The notes under the pieces were generated by a model, which saw only the letters and a program-made list of their open reading frames with translations, was not told the origin of the DNA and ran no database searches. Below are positions 1-8,530 of a stretch of DNA of 46,335 bases, piece after piece (the stretch's first letter is position 1; each line of letters opens with the position of its first letter). Made by a program: the position numbers and the translations under genes. Origin of the DNA: Prevotella sp. Lineage in GTDB: Bacteria; Bacteroidota; Bacteroidia; Bacteroidales; Bacteroidaceae. The stretch is taken from contig JAFZAH010000025.1 in assembly GCA_017548275.1 (NCBI GenBank), positions 1 to 46,335 of the forward strand, in the 5' to 3' direction.

Positions 1-143
1 AAAACAAATAAATAAAAAATTATATAATTTTAACAAACATCACTTCACTTTTGCATATTTATAGGTAAAATATGCGAGTTTTAGGGGTTGAGATTTAGGG
101 ATTGAGGTTTATGATTAGAACAAGGTATATATAACGCGCGCTA

Positions 144-175
144 TTTGGTGATTTCAGAATTATCAACTATCTTTG
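144..175 (+). promoter_or_regulatory. Bacteroidetes-type promoter for the AlkD-like gene
   Basis: TTTG at 144-147, exactly 20 nt of spacer, then TATCTTTG at 168-175. This fits the Bacteroidetes primary sigma consensus (TTTG, about 20 nt, TAnnTTTG). The start codon follows 58 nt later at 234. Confidence 0.75.
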
Positions 176-233
176 CGGACATACATCAAAAAGCCTCCAC
201 CCGAGACTCATCTCAAACCTCAAATCAACAATA

Positions 234-980
234 ATGACTGCACAAGAGATTATCGACTACATGGTATCGCAAGGCGATGAGGACCAGCGACGCATACTGA
301 CAGGTTTCTTTAAGACTGCGCCCGGAGAATACGGCTATGGCGACAAGTTTCTGGGACTGAAAGTACCACAGACGCGCGAAGTGGTCAAGATTGCGAAACA
401 ACTGCCCCTTGGCGAGGTGGCGCAACTACTGACAAGCCCATGGCATGAGGTGAGGCTGTGCGGATTGCTCATCATGGTGGGGCAATTTGAGAAACAGGCT
501 ACAAAACGGTTGGCAAACGATGAGTGTGCCATACAGCGCCGCGACGAGATTGTGACCATGTATCTGGACAACGCTGAGCGGGCCAACAACTGGGACCTGG
601 TGGATTTGTCGGCACCCAAAATACTGGGACATTGGCTGATGCTGCCCACCCGGCTTGGCAACAAACAAGCAATCATGGACCGGTTAGCCTTCAGCGACAA
701 TCTCTGGAAACAGCGCATGAGTATGGTGAGCACTTGGAAGACAATACAGATGGGCGACGCGGCGTGGTGCCTTCGCTATGCCGAGATACACCTGCACCAC
801 CCTCACGACCTGATGCACAAGGCGGTGGGCTGGATGCTACGCGAGTTAGGCAAGCGCTTGAACATGGACCTGCTTCGCGATTTCCTCCATCAGCACGCCC
901 ATGACATGCCCCGTACAGCCCTCAGGTACGCCATCGAGAAAATGACTTCGGAAGAACGGGAATACTGGATGAGCAGATAG
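234..980 (+). CDS. DNA alkylation repair protein, AlkD-like DNA glycosylase
   Basis: A 248-residue, all-helical protein of the AlkC/AlkD HEAT-like repeat family. These enzymes excise cationic alkylated bases such as 3-methyladenine and 7-methylguanine from DNA in the cytoplasm. The motif NNWDLVD at residues 118-124 supplies Trp120 and Asp124, with the same W-x3-D spacing as the catalytic Trp109/Asp113 of Bacillus cereus AlkD. The length is normal for the family and the start is an ATG 58 nt behind a consensus promoter. It stands alone: the next gene, arcA, is convergent. Family assignment is firm; the exact base preference is inferred. Confidence 0.9.
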   Translation: MTAQEIIDYMVSQGDEDQRRILTGFFKTAPGEYGYGDKFLGLKVPQTREVVKIAKQLPLGEVAQLLTSPWHEVRLCGLLIMVGQFEKQATKRLANDECAIQRRDEIVTMYLDNAERANNWDLVDLSAPKILGHWLMLPTRLGNKQAIMDRLAFSDNLWKQRMSMVSTWKTIQMGDAAWCLRYAEIHLHHPHDLMHKAVGWMLRELGKRLNMDLLRDFLHQHAHDMPRTALRYAIEKMTSEEREYWMSR

Positions 981-1021
981 AACTACGAAAAGTTAAGCAA
1001 AACAATTCTTCTGTTAATTTA

Positions 1022-1101
1022 GACTACGAATTTCGCGAATTATACGAATAATTAAGTATTTGACATACAGTTACCTTGTCAAATTCGTGAAATTCGTAGT
1101 C
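1022..1101. repeat. AATTCG-family inverted repeat
   Basis: The 20-bp arm at 1022-1041 is the reverse complement of 1082-1101 with one mismatch, around an AT-rich 40-nt centre. It lies just downstream of the AlkD-like gene and could fold in RNA. A 15-bp exact copy of part of the right arm (1087-1101) recurs at 45929-45943. Confidence 0.7.
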
Positions 1102-1150
1102 CCCTAAAAAGGTCGAGGGTAGAGGGCTTAGTGTTTAGTGTTCCAACCCT

Positions 1151-1223
1151 CATTCGAATCAGTTTAATTCGTTTAATCCGTTGTCCTAATCCGAATTCGT
1201 AAAATTCGCAAAATTCGTAGTCC
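1151..1223. repeat. Cluster of AATTCG-type short repeats
   Basis: Degenerate units of about 8-10 bp (TTAATTCG, AAATTCG and similar) are repeated here and end in the same ATTCGTAGTC sequence as the inverted repeat at 1022-1101. Just before it, at about 1130-1143, is a TTTAGTGTT unit that is the complement of the AACACTAAA repeats near 14665. No coding potential was seen in 981-1272. Confidence 0.55.
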
Positions 1224-1261
1224 AAAATAAAAAACCGGAAGATTCGTGTCTTCAAATCCGG
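1224..1261 (-). terminator. Probable intrinsic terminator of arcA
   Basis: On the minus strand, CCGG-5 nt-GAAGA pairs with TCTTCCGG as a bulged hairpin, followed by a T-rich run (complement of 1224-1234). It lies 12 nt past the arcA stop. The bulge makes it imperfect. Confidence 0.5.
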
Positions 1262-1272
1262 AGTTCTGCAGT

Positions 1273-2535
1273 TTATTCGCAGTCGCGGAGGATGGGCATG
1301 GTCATACAACGTGCTCCGCCGCCGGCTCTTGGCAGTTCAGATGCGGGGAAGACAGCCACAAATTTCTCGTAATCGTCCATGTTGACTTTTCCGTCGACGA
1401 TGTCCTTGGCTTGTAGCACAGCGAAACCCGCCTTGTCAAGCGCTTCGATGGTATAGGCATTGCGGCGGTATCCGAGCACCTTGTTGTCGCCCAGAGAGAA
1501 GAAATTGGCGCCACTGTGCCACTGCTCACGGAGTTGTATCCACGGGTCATAACCGCCACCGTAAATCGGTTCTATGTCCCACTCCAGATGGCGCAGCCCG
1601 GCGAGTATGTCCTTCACCTGACGGTAGGTGATTTTACCGTTTTTGATGGAGATGAGGGTTGTGTCCTTGCCCGCGAAGAGTCCTTGCTTGCGCAGCATCG
1701 GCTCAAACGCCATGCACTGATGCTTGCCGAGGAAGGTAAACACCATGTCGAGGTGGATGAACGACTCGGGCTCACGCGGCAGTTCCTGCACAAGGATATT
1801 GAACTGTTCTCGTTCTTTGGCGAACGACTGCGCCAGATACTCGATGCCTTTGGCATTGGTGCGGACGCCCTCACCCACGACAAGCAGATCGGGCGATGCG
1901 ATGTGGATGTCGCCACCTTCGGTCCGTGCCTTTGCGCTATATTCGGCAGCGTTCATCGTCTCCACACCAAAGAAATGGCGGAAAATGGCCTCGTAGATGA
2001 GCGATTCGCGCTCGCGCACCTCGAAACTCATCGAGTTGATGAGCACGCGGTTGTAAATGGCTGAAGAGGCATCACGCGTGAAGAGCAGGTTGTAGAGCGG
2101 CTCCAGCAAGTAGCGGTTGTCGGTGATGCCCTCCCACTGCGGGTTCTCATAACCTTGTATGAGCACACGTGCCAGTTTGGTGTTGTCCATACTCATCAGT
2201 TCCTCCGCCAGCCGGTCGTTGGTATTGCCGGAGAGTTTGATGGGTCGGTGTCCGTAGTTGAAGACACTCTCCGTGACCAGATGCTCCCGAATTTTCTCGT
2301 CACGGAGCAGTTCCTGAAGAATATCCTCCACATAATATACCTGTGCCCAATGTTCGAGCACGCCTCGGAAACGGTTGTACTCGATATCGACATTCATCTT
2401 GTCGAGAATATCGCTATAGAGCGCGTGGGCGCAGTTGAGCGGTGTCATACGCTCTATCTCCACGCCCGGCCGGTGGAGCAGCACCGCCCGCAGACGGCCG
2501 GTCTCGGAGGTAACGTTTATTTCACAAGGGTTCAT
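1273..2535 (-). CDS. arcA: Arginine deiminase
   Basis: A 420-residue arginine deiminase that hydrolyses L-arginine to citrulline and ammonia in the cytoplasm. Expected active-site elements are in order: FTRD with Asp155, EGGD with Glu206, HLD with His261 and Asp263, and the C-terminal GGGARCM motif carrying the nucleophile Cys410. The length matches bacterial ArcA. It is last in a leftward run rocD-ctlX-pruA-arcA, 101 nt behind pruA, with a GC-rich palindromic repeat in the gap. No ornithine carbamoyltransferase or carbamate kinase accompanies it, so the citrulline is more likely passed to the CtlX-like enzyme than to the classical ATP-yielding pathway (inference). A bulged hairpin with a T-run follows the stop. 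Confidence 0.92.
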   Translation of the reverse strand: MNPCEINVTSETGRLRAVLLHRPGVEIERMTPLNCAHALYSDILDKMNVDIEYNRFRGVLEHWAQVYYVEDILQELLRDEKIREHLVTESVFNYGHRPIKLSGNTNDRLAEELMSMDNTKLARVLIQGYENPQWEGITDNRYLLEPLYNLLFTRDASSAIYNRVLINSMSFEVRERESLIYEAIFRHFFGVETMNAAEYSAKARTEGGDIHIASPDLLVVGEGVRTNAKGIEYLAQSFAKEREQFNILVQELPREPESFIHLDMVFTFLGKHQCMAFEPMLRKQGLFAGKDTTLISIKNGKITYRQVKDILAGLRHLEWDIEPIYGGGYDPWIQLREQWHSGANFFSLGDNKVLGYRRNAYTIEALDKAGFAVLQAKDIVDGKVNMDDYEKFVAVFPASELPRAGGGARCMTMPILRDCE

Positions 2536-2550
2536 AGGTTGATCTTATAA

Positions 2551-2630
2551 GCCCCCACCCCATCCCTCCCCGAGGGAGAGAGAAACTACTCAAGTCATCA
2601 TTCTCCCCTTCGGAGGAGGAAAGGTGGGCG
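2551..2630. repeat. GC-rich palindromic intergenic repeat (REP-like), pruA-arcA gap
   Basis: Contains CCCTCCCCGAGGGAG (2564-2578) and a second small palindrome CTCCCCTTCGGAGGAG. The outer ends (CCCACC and GGTGGG) are complementary, so the unit can fold as a whole. Related units lie at 4361-4447, 26495-26512 and 46229-46330. Confidence 0.6.
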
Positions 2631-2636
2631 TTTTTA

Positions 2637-4262
2637 CTACTTCATGTACGTATATCTGTAATCGGTGGGAGAGACGAGGGTCTCTTTGATGACACGCGGA
2701 ATAATCCAGCGGATGAGGTTGAACTCGCCGCCCGCCTTGTCGTTGGTGCCGCTGGCACGTGCTCCTCCGAAGGGTTGCATACCCACCACTGCTCCCGTGG
2801 GTTTGTCATTGATGTAGAAATTGCCGGCGGCATAACTCAGTTGCTCGGTGATACGCTCCACAGCCATGCGGTCGCGTCCGAACACAGCGCCGGTCAGTCC
2901 GTAAGGCGAGGTCTCGTCGCAGAGGCGCACGGCCTCGTCCACCTGGTCATCGTCGTAAGGATAGACAGTGAGTATGGGGCCGAAAATCTCCTCTTCCATT
3001 GATTTGAAGCGGGGGTTGGAGGTCTCGATGACTGTGGGCTCGACAAACCATCCCTTCGACTTATCGCACTTGCCGCCAATGACGATTTTCGCGTCTTTGG
3101 CTTTCTTGGCATAATCGATGTAGGACTTGCACTTGTCGAACGACGCCTCATCGATGACGGCATTGACGTAATTCATCGGGTCTTTCACGTCACCCATCTT
3201 GATTTCCTCGGTCATGCGCTTCACATCTTCCAGCACATCGGGCCACAGGCTCTTCGGGATATACATGCGCGAAGCAGCCGAGCACTTCTGCCCCTGAAAC
3301 TCGAATGCGCCGCAGAAAGCAGCCGTAGCCACGGCTTTCTTGTCGGCAGAGGGATGTACGAAGATGAAGTCCTTTCCGCCTGTCTCGCCCACCAGACGCG
3401 GATACGACACATAACGGTCGAGATTGCTGCAAGCCTGTTGCCAAAGACTCTTGAAGGTGGCGGTGGAACCTGTAAAATGTATGCCGGCGAAATGTTTTGA
3501 CTGGGTGGCCACCTCGCCAATCAGCGCTCCGCTGCCGGGGAGGAAATTGACCACACCGTCGGGCAATCCTGCCTCCTTATAGAGTTGCATGAGATAATAG
3601 TTGGAGAGCAATGCGGTGGTAGAGGGTTTCCACAGTGCCACATTACCCATCAGGGCGGGCGTCATGCAGAGGTTGGAAGCAATGGAGGTGAAGTTGAACG
3701 GGGTGACCGCAAGAACGAATCCCTCGAGGGGACGATACTCGGTGTGGTTCAACTGTGCCACGCCGTCTTTGGGCTGCATGGCGTAGATTTTCGAAGCGTA
3801 GTGGACGTTATAACGGAAGAAGTCAATGGTCTCACAAGCGGAGTCAATCTCTGCCTGGAAGAAGTTTTTGCTTTGTCCGAGCATGGTAGCCGCGTTCATG
3901 ATGGGACGGTACTTCGTGGCGAGCAGTTCGGCCATTTTCATGATGATGGCGGCACGTGTGGTCCAAGGAGTACGACTCCATGTCTTCCATGCCTCCATGG
4001 CTGCCTCGATGGCCATCTCCACCTCTTTCTTGCCTACTTTGTGATAGGTGGCGAGCACATGCTTGTGGTCATGAGGACAGGTGACCGTCCCGGTGTCGCC
4101 CGTACGGATTTCCTTTCCTCCGATGATAATGGGGATATCTACTACAATGTTGCTTTGGCGCTCAAGTTCCTTCTCGAGCGCAATACGTTCTGGCGAACCT
4201 GCCAGATAACCTTTCACCGGCTCATTGGCCGGCAGCGGGAATGTGATAACTGAGTTGTTCAT
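2637..4262 (-). CDS. pruA: 1-pyrroline-5-carboxylate dehydrogenase
   Basis: A 541-residue aldehyde dehydrogenase of the P5C dehydrogenase type, oxidising glutamate-5-semialdehyde (from P5C) to glutamate with NAD+. Visible elements: VTPFNFT with Asn190, FTGST near 263-267, the VGETGGKD motif with general base Glu293, and GQKCSA with nucleophile Cys327. The protein is a stand-alone dehydrogenase with no proline dehydrogenase domain as in PutA. It sits between ctlX and arcA on the same strand; the 186-nt gap to ctlX holds two repeat families and no clear promoter, so co-transcription from rocD is likely. In this context it finishes arginine/ornithine breakdown to glutamate. Confidence 0.93.
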   Translation of the reverse strand: MNNSVITFPLPANEPVKGYLAGSPERIALEKELERQSNIVVDIPIIIGGKEIRTGDTGTVTCPHDHKHVLATYHKVGKKEVEMAIEAAMEAWKTWSRTPWTTRAAIIMKMAELLATKYRPIMNAATMLGQSKNFFQAEIDSACETIDFFRYNVHYASKIYAMQPKDGVAQLNHTEYRPLEGFVLAVTPFNFTSIASNLCMTPALMGNVALWKPSTTALLSNYYLMQLYKEAGLPDGVVNFLPGSGALIGEVATQSKHFAGIHFTGSTATFKSLWQQACSNLDRYVSYPRLVGETGGKDFIFVHPSADKKAVATAAFCGAFEFQGQKCSAASRMYIPKSLWPDVLEDVKRMTEEIKMGDVKDPMNYVNAVIDEASFDKCKSYIDYAKKAKDAKIVIGGKCDKSKGWFVEPTVIETSNPRFKSMEEEIFGPILTVYPYDDDQVDEAVRLCDETSPYGLTGAVFGRDRMAVERITEQLSYAAGNFYINDKPTGAVVGMQPFGGARASGTNDKAGGEFNLIRWIIPRVIKETLVSPTDYRYTYMK

Positions 4263-4286
4263 GTATTGAAGGTTTAGGGTTTTTAA

Positions 4287-4332
4287 TTTTGGAGTGTAGG
4301 AGTTTCAGGAGTACAGGAGTTCAGACAATACT
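4287..4332. repeat. GGAGT-type dispersed repeat
   Basis: Starts with TTTTGGAGTGTAGGAGT and ends with GGAGTTCAGACAATA. The same two modules recur at 30013-30049, and a variant is at 30058-30094. Function unknown. Confidence 0.55.
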
Positions 4333-4360
4333 ATAAAGGTTTATAAGGGGTTGTTCTATT

Positions 4361-4447
4361 ATTTCCTCTCTAGGGAGGATTAGGGTGAATACTGGTCAGA
4401 CCTTAGTGCCCTAACCTTTCCCTCCCTCGGGGAGGGTCAGGGTGGGT
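4361..4447. repeat. GC-rich palindromic intergenic repeat, two units (ctlX-pruA gap)
   Basis: Two units in the same orientation: CTCTAGGGAGGATTAGGGTG, then CCCTCGGGGAGGGTCAGGGTG. The orientation is opposite to the unit at 2551. It directly follows the ctlX stop. Confidence 0.55.
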
Positions 4448-4448
4448 A

Positions 4449-5384
4449 TTAAAAGATCTCCGCAATCATGCAACGGGCGCTGCCTCCTCCTGCTGTCTCG
4501 ATAGCGGGGATATGGGCCGCAACGATGCGCATATTGTCTTCCTGTATAAGAGCCTTTTGTTCGGGGGTGAGCGAGTCGCAAGCCGTAGTGCTCATAACGA
4601 GGAGTTTTTTGCCTTGGTCGTCGCGCACCTCGAGCATGTTGCCCGCGAAACGGCTCATCTGTTCGAAAGTGAGGTCAACCACGATTTTGCCATGCTCTTC
4701 AAGGAGTGCGCGGAGTGTCTCACGCTGATGCTCATCGACGATGCTCTCCATACAGACGAAAGCGATGCGTGTGCCCACGTTCATCACCACATTGGTGTGA
4801 TAGACAGGCGTGCCCTGCTCATCCACGCTGTCGAAGAGAAAATAGTCATAACCGAGCGCCTCTGCCCATGCCTGCACTACTTCGGGCGATGTACGGGGCG
4901 AAAGACATGCATAGGCCATCCGGTGTTCGCGGTCAAGAATGAGCGAGCCTGTGCCTTCGAGGTATTTACCCTCTTTCTCCCATGAGGTGAGGTCAACCAC
5001 GCGGTCGAACGCCATTTTATCGAGCAAAGTGCGCAGTTTGTCACGCTCCCACCGCCTGTTCTGGGCAAACATGGGATAGAAAACGAGCGTGCGTATCTTC
5101 TCGCCGGTCTGCTCGATATTGTCGCAGTGGGTGGAGAAGCAGTTATTGGGGAAGATAGAGTCGGGCGTAAACGGCTCGGGCATATCTTGCAACACATCGA
5201 TGGTGACATTTGCGGAACGGAGAAGTTCGACATAACCGTCAAACTCCTCCACCGCCTGCTGCTGTACCGCCAACGCTGCTTCGTCATTGTCGCAGCGTTG
5301 CTGGAAGGCGTTATTGCCCGCTGTCTCCTCGTTGAACGCGAAACGTATGGGTCGCACCATGAGTAAATGATTGGTGGTCTGCAT
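4449..5384 (-). CDS. ctlX: Citrulline-utilisation hydrolase, CtlX type (amidinotransferase superfamily)
   Basis: About 311 residues of the guanidino-modifying superfamily, related to arginine deiminase but shorter. Motifs visible are PDSIFPNN (substrate-binding Asp/Asn), LEGTGS, YHTNV with the catalytic His, and C-terminal GGGSARCM with the nucleophile Cys. CtlX of Francisella is described as a citrulline ureidase giving ornithine, CO2 and ammonia; that activity fits here between an arginine deiminase and an ornithine aminotransferase. The start ATG at 5384 overlaps the rocD stop by one base (TGATG), which suggests translational coupling; a GTG one codon upstream is an alternative. Other members of this superfamily act on dimethylarginine or agmatine, so the substrate is inferred from context. 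Confidence 0.82.
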   Translation of the reverse strand: MQTTNHLLMVRPIRFAFNEETAGNNAFQQRCDNDEAALAVQQQAVEEFDGYVELLRSANVTIDVLQDMPEPFTPDSIFPNNCFSTHCDNIEQTGEKIRTLVFYPMFAQNRRWERDKLRTLLDKMAFDRVVDLTSWEKEGKYLEGTGSLILDREHRMAYACLSPRTSPEVVQAWAEALGYDYFLFDSVDEQGTPVYHTNVVMNVGTRIAFVCMESIVDEHQRETLRALLEEHGKIVVDLTFEQMSRFAGNMLEVRDDQGKKLLVMSTTACDSLTPEQKALIQEDNMRIVAAHIPAIETAGGGSARCMIAEIF

Positions 5385-6619
5385 CACTCTTCAAATGTGC
5401 GTTTGATGATGTCGATGGCTTCGCGGAGTTGTTCCTCGTTGATGCAGAGAGGCGGTGCAAAACGGATGATGTCGTCATGGGTGGGTTTGGCGAGCAAGCC
5501 CTTTTCTTTCATCTTCAAGCAGATATCCCAAGCAGTCTTTCCATTGACGGGCTTGGTGACAATGGCATTGAGCAGACCGCGTCCGCGTACCTCGACGATG
5601 AAGGGAGAGTTGATTTTACGGATTTCCTCGCGGAAGATGCGTCCCATGGCCTCTGCGTTCTCCACCAGATGCTCGTCGCGGATGACCTTGAGCGCCTCGA
5701 CTGCCACACGTGCGGCCAAGGGGAATCCGCCGAAGGTCGAACCGTGCTCGCCCGGCCTGATATTGAGCATGATGTCATCGTCGCACAGACAAGCGGACAC
5801 GGGCAGCACACCGCCACCGAGAGCCTTACCCAACACCACGATGTCGGGACGGACGCCGTCGTGTTCCGAACAAAGCATACGTCCGGTGCGGGCGATACCC
5901 GTCTGCACCTCGTCGGCAATGAGCAGCACATTGTGTTGGTGGCAGAGGTCATAACATTTCTTCAGATAGCCGTCATCGGGCACGAACACGCCCGCCTCAC
6001 CCTGGATGGGTTCGGCAATGAAGGCGCAGACCTCGTCGCCATATTCGTCGAGGGCTTTCGCCAACGCCTCGGTATCATTATAAGGTATGCGTATGAACCC
6101 CGGGGTGAGCGGTCCGTACTTGTCATAACTGCTGGGGTCATTGCTCATGGTAATGACGGTCACGGTGCGCCCGTGGAAATTGCCCTCGCAGCAGATGACT
6201 TTGATCTTGTCATTGTCGATGCCTTTTTTCACGGCACCCCAACGGCGTGCGAGTTTCAAGGCGGTCTCCACACCCTCGGCTCCGGTGTTCATCGGCAAGA
6301 TACGGTCATAACCGAAGAATTCGTGCATGAACTGCTCGTACTCGCAGAGTGCCTCGCTATAGAAAGCGCGTGAAGTGAGACAAAGAAGGTCGGCCTGGTC
6401 TTTCAACGCCTTGACGATGCGCGGGTGGCAATGTCCTTGGTTGACGGCGGAATAAGAGGAGAGAAAATCGAAATATCTCTTCCCTTCCACGTCCCACACG
6501 TAAATGCCCTCGCCACGGCGTAAAACCACGGGCAGCGGATGATAATTGTGTGCGCCATAACGCTCTTCAAGAGCCATCAGGCGTTCAGATTCAGTAAGTT
6601 GTGTTTGCGTTGTTTTCAT
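5384..6619 (-). CDS. rocD: Ornithine aminotransferase
   Basis: A 411-residue class III PLP-dependent aminotransferase that moves the delta-amino group of ornithine to a 2-oxo acid and gives glutamate-5-semialdehyde. The N-terminus [13 protein letters not shown] is typical of ornithine aminotransferases. The cofactor site shows IADEVQTG with Asp236 and LGKALGGG with the Schiff-base Lys265. The reading frame is open 21 codons upstream, but ATG at 6619 was chosen because the family N-terminus begins there and a TATTTTTG promoter element lies at 6653-6660, inside the would-be extension. It is first in the operon and is coupled to ctlX through a one-base overlap. Confidence 0.93.
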   Translation of the reverse strand: MKTTQTQLTESERLMALEERYGAHNYHPLPVVLRRGEGIYVWDVEGKRYFDFLSSYSAVNQGHCHPRIVKALKDQADLLCLTSRAFYSEALCEYEQFMHEFFGYDRILPMNTGAEGVETALKLARRWGAVKKGIDNDKIKVICCEGNFHGRTVTVITMSNDPSSYDKYGPLTPGFIRIPYNDTEALAKALDEYGDEVCAFIAEPIQGEAGVFVPDDGYLKKCYDLCHQHNVLLIADEVQTGIARTGRMLCSEHDGVRPDIVVLGKALGGGVLPVSACLCDDDIMLNIRPGEHGSTFGGFPLAARVAVEALKVIRDEHLVENAEAMGRIFREEIRKINSPFIVEVRGRGLLNAIVTKPVNGKTAWDICLKMKEKGLLAKPTHDDIIRFAPPLCINEEQLREAIDIIKRTFEE

Positions 6620-6652
6620 AGTAACAAAATAAATATTTTTACGTATTTTATG

Positions 6653-6660
6653 CAAAAATA
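6653..6660 (-). promoter_or_regulatory. Candidate -7 element for the rocD operon
   Basis: TATTTTTG on the minus strand (TAnnTTTG) about 34 nt upstream of the rocD ATG. No good TTTG is found 20 nt upstream, so only the -7 box supports it. Confidence 0.45.
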
Positions 6661-6828
6661 GAACTTTTATTTGATATGACATCGCGTAAACGCGTTAAAA
6701 AATCTAAACAGACCATGTGGTGGTCATTATATTAAAAACTCCACACCAATATCACCGCCCCTACCAACGTACAGACTGTGTTTTGCTAAAAAAACGTCAG
6801 GCATATATGCTATTTCTCAAAAAAGTAT

Positions 6829-6836
6829 TATCTTTG
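6829..6836 (+). promoter_or_regulatory. Candidate -7 element for the SH3-domain lipoprotein gene
   Basis: TATCTTTG matches TAnnTTTG, 31 nt before the ATG at 6868. No clear -33 box at 20 nt spacing. Confidence 0.5.
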
Positions 6837-6867
6837 TCGCATATAAATCTAAAACAATCTTTCAACA

Positions 6868-7629
6868 ATGAAAAAGGAAACATTACTCATCATGGCACTT
6901 GCGCTGGCGCTGACTGGTTGCAAAGATGCAAAGAACAACGGCGAAGTTGCTGACCCGCAACAAACCGAAGAGAAACAGGGTCAAAACGTCAAGGAAGACG
7001 ATGAACAAGAGGATGAAGTCTTCGATGAAGATGACAACGCCAAGGAAACGAAAAAGAAGGACGCTACATCCAAACGGGAGAGAAACAAGAAACCCATGGT
7101 CTATTGTATTTCTGATGACGGATTCCTCAATATCCGCGAATTTCCCAATGCCTCGTCTAAAATCTTGGGCAGAATGCTGACTGGCGGCGACGCTGCAGAA
7201 TACCTCGGCTCGAGTGGTAACTGGTATTACGTGCGCTACAAAGGCGTGGAAGGCTATGTCAACGGCAAATTCGCCCGTTTGACTGGCTTGGAGGAGAGTT
7301 CGACGAATGTGTCTGGCGCCAACAAAAAAGTCTATTACGTGGTGGTGGGCACTTATGAGAGCCTTGCTGAAGCGAAAAAGGCCATGACCGTGCAACCCGA
7401 CGCACTGGACGGTTCGAACGTCTATCGCGGAAAGGACAAGAACGGGCGCACCGTATTCCGTATGTGTCCTGGCTGTTACTACAGTCGTGCCGAGGCGCAA
7501 GAACACGTAAAAGGCCTCAACGATTTCTTGGACATAGGTGCCTGGATATGGGAGTCAGACGGTGTGGCACCCTGCGTCTATCAAGGCATCGGTCTTAGCG
7601 GCGAGCCCTCGCAAATCGGCCCGCAATAA
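6868..7629 (+). CDS. SH3-domain lipoprotein with SPOR-like C-terminus
   Basis: A 253-residue lipoprotein. The N-terminus has a short hydrophobic stretch and lipobox LTGC (Cys18), so the protein should be anchored in the envelope. Residues about 25-75 are a low-complexity, strongly charged Glu/Asp/Lys linker. Residues about 78-140 resemble a bacterial SH3 domain (DGFLNIREFPN, then GNWYYVRYKGVEGYV). Residues about 152-235 start with VYYVVVGTYESLAEAKKA, which looks like a SPOR-type peptidoglycan-binding fold, and contain two Cys (MCPGCY). The combination suggests a cell-wall-associated role, but no specific function can be named. The nuclease gene 65 nt downstream probably shares its transcript. 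Confidence 0.75.
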   Translation: MKKETLLIMALALALTGCKDAKNNGEVADPQQTEEKQGQNVKEDDEQEDEVFDEDDNAKETKKKDATSKRERNKKPMVYCISDDGFLNIREFPNASSKILGRMLTGGDAAEYLGSSGNWYYVRYKGVEGYVNGKFARLTGLEESSTNVSGANKKVYYVVVGTYESLAEAKKAMTVQPDALDGSNVYRGKDKNGRTVFRMCPGCYYSRAEAQEHVKGLNDFLDIGAWIWESDGVAPCVYQGIGLSGEPSQIGPQ

Positions 7630-7694
7630 GCATCAGGACGAAGAACGTGGAATTGGGAATGACAAATGTAGAATGACGTAAAAACTTGGTTGGG

Positions 7695-8525
7695 ATGAGA
7701 AGACGGTATCTTTCACAGATAATCCTTTTCATGGCTTTCCTCACTGTGGGTTGCGCTTGCAGGTCCACACGTGAGGGGCATGTGCCGTCGCACCCCAAAA
7801 CGGGAGCCGTTCAACCCAAGGAAAAAGCCAAGGTCAACCCGCAACTGCCAGAGATGCCCGCGCCACTGAAAAAGATGCCGGAGCAGATACTCTATCGCAA
7901 GGGATTCACCGTGTCATACAACAAAGAGACCCTGCAAGCCAACTGGGTGGCATGGCGGCTGACCGCGGAACACGTGAGAGGTAAGGTAAAACGCCCAAGC
8001 GGCAATGCCTGGCACGAAGACACAGAGGTGCCCTACCCTCGCGCCACACGTGATGATTATAAAGGCAGCGGATACTCGCGCGGACACCTGTGCCCCGCTG
8101 CCGACTGCAAATGGGATGAGGAGGTGATGTACGAGTCGTTTCTGCTGACCAACTGCAGTCCGCAGAACCTCACGCTCAATAGCGGTGATTGGAACGAGAT
8201 GGAGATAGCCTGTCGCCGATGGGCCGAGAAATACGGCGAGGTATATATCGTGACAGGTCCTCTCTTCTACCGTCAGGAGCACCAGACCGTAGGCGACAGC
8301 AAGATAGCGGTGCCCGAAGCCTTTTTCAAGGTTGTGCTTTGTCTGAACGGCACCCCGAAAGGAATCGGTTTTGTATGCAAGAACACATCCGACAACCGCA
8401 CAAAAGATTTCTATGTCAATACCATCGCGCAGGTGGAGCGACTCACCGGCATGCAATTCTTCCCCCAACTGCCCCCCAAAACCGCCAAACAAGTGAAAGA
8501 ACATGCCGACATCCATGAGTGGTGA
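7695..8525 (+). CDS. DNA/RNA non-specific endonuclease, lipoprotein-type (NUC1 family)
   Basis: 276 residues from ATG 7695; a TTG three codons upstream is also in frame but does not improve the signal. The N-terminus has a hydrophobic segment and TVGC (Cys20), indicating a lipoprotein in the envelope or on the surface. The core motif YSRGHLCPAAD places the catalytic His at residue 131, with Ser instead of the more usual Asp before RGH. It is followed by NCSPQN and the TLNSGDWNEME motif that should supply the metal-binding Asn. The family cuts single- and double-stranded nucleic acids. A surface nuclease in a gut bacterium could scavenge nucleotides or process incoming DNA (inference). The gene ends 5 nt before a strong hairpin terminator. 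Confidence 0.87.
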   Translation: MRRRYLSQIILFMAFLTVGCACRSTREGHVPSHPKTGAVQPKEKAKVNPQLPEMPAPLKKMPEQILYRKGFTVSYNKETLQANWVAWRLTAEHVRGKVKRPSGNAWHEDTEVPYPRATRDDYKGSGYSRGHLCPAADCKWDEEVMYESFLLTNCSPQNLTLNSGDWNEMEIACRRWAEKYGEVYIVTGPLFYRQEHQTVGDSKIAVPEAFFKVVLCLNGTPKGIGFVCKNTSDNRTKDFYVNTIAQVERLTGMQFFPQLPPKTAKQVKEHADIHEW

Positions 8526-8530
8526 AATAA

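Noticed and set aside
4449-5384. Dimethylarginine dimethylaminohydrolase or glycine amidinotransferase for the CtlX-like gene
   Set aside because: Motif order and operon partners favour citrulline use, although superfamily relatives share the fold.
6620-6682. 21-codon N-terminal extension of rocD
   Set aside because: Contains the likely promoter; family N-terminus begins at ATG 6619.
6717-6953. 78-codon rightward open frame
   Set aside because: Overlaps the promoter and signal sequence of the SH3 lipoprotein in another frame.
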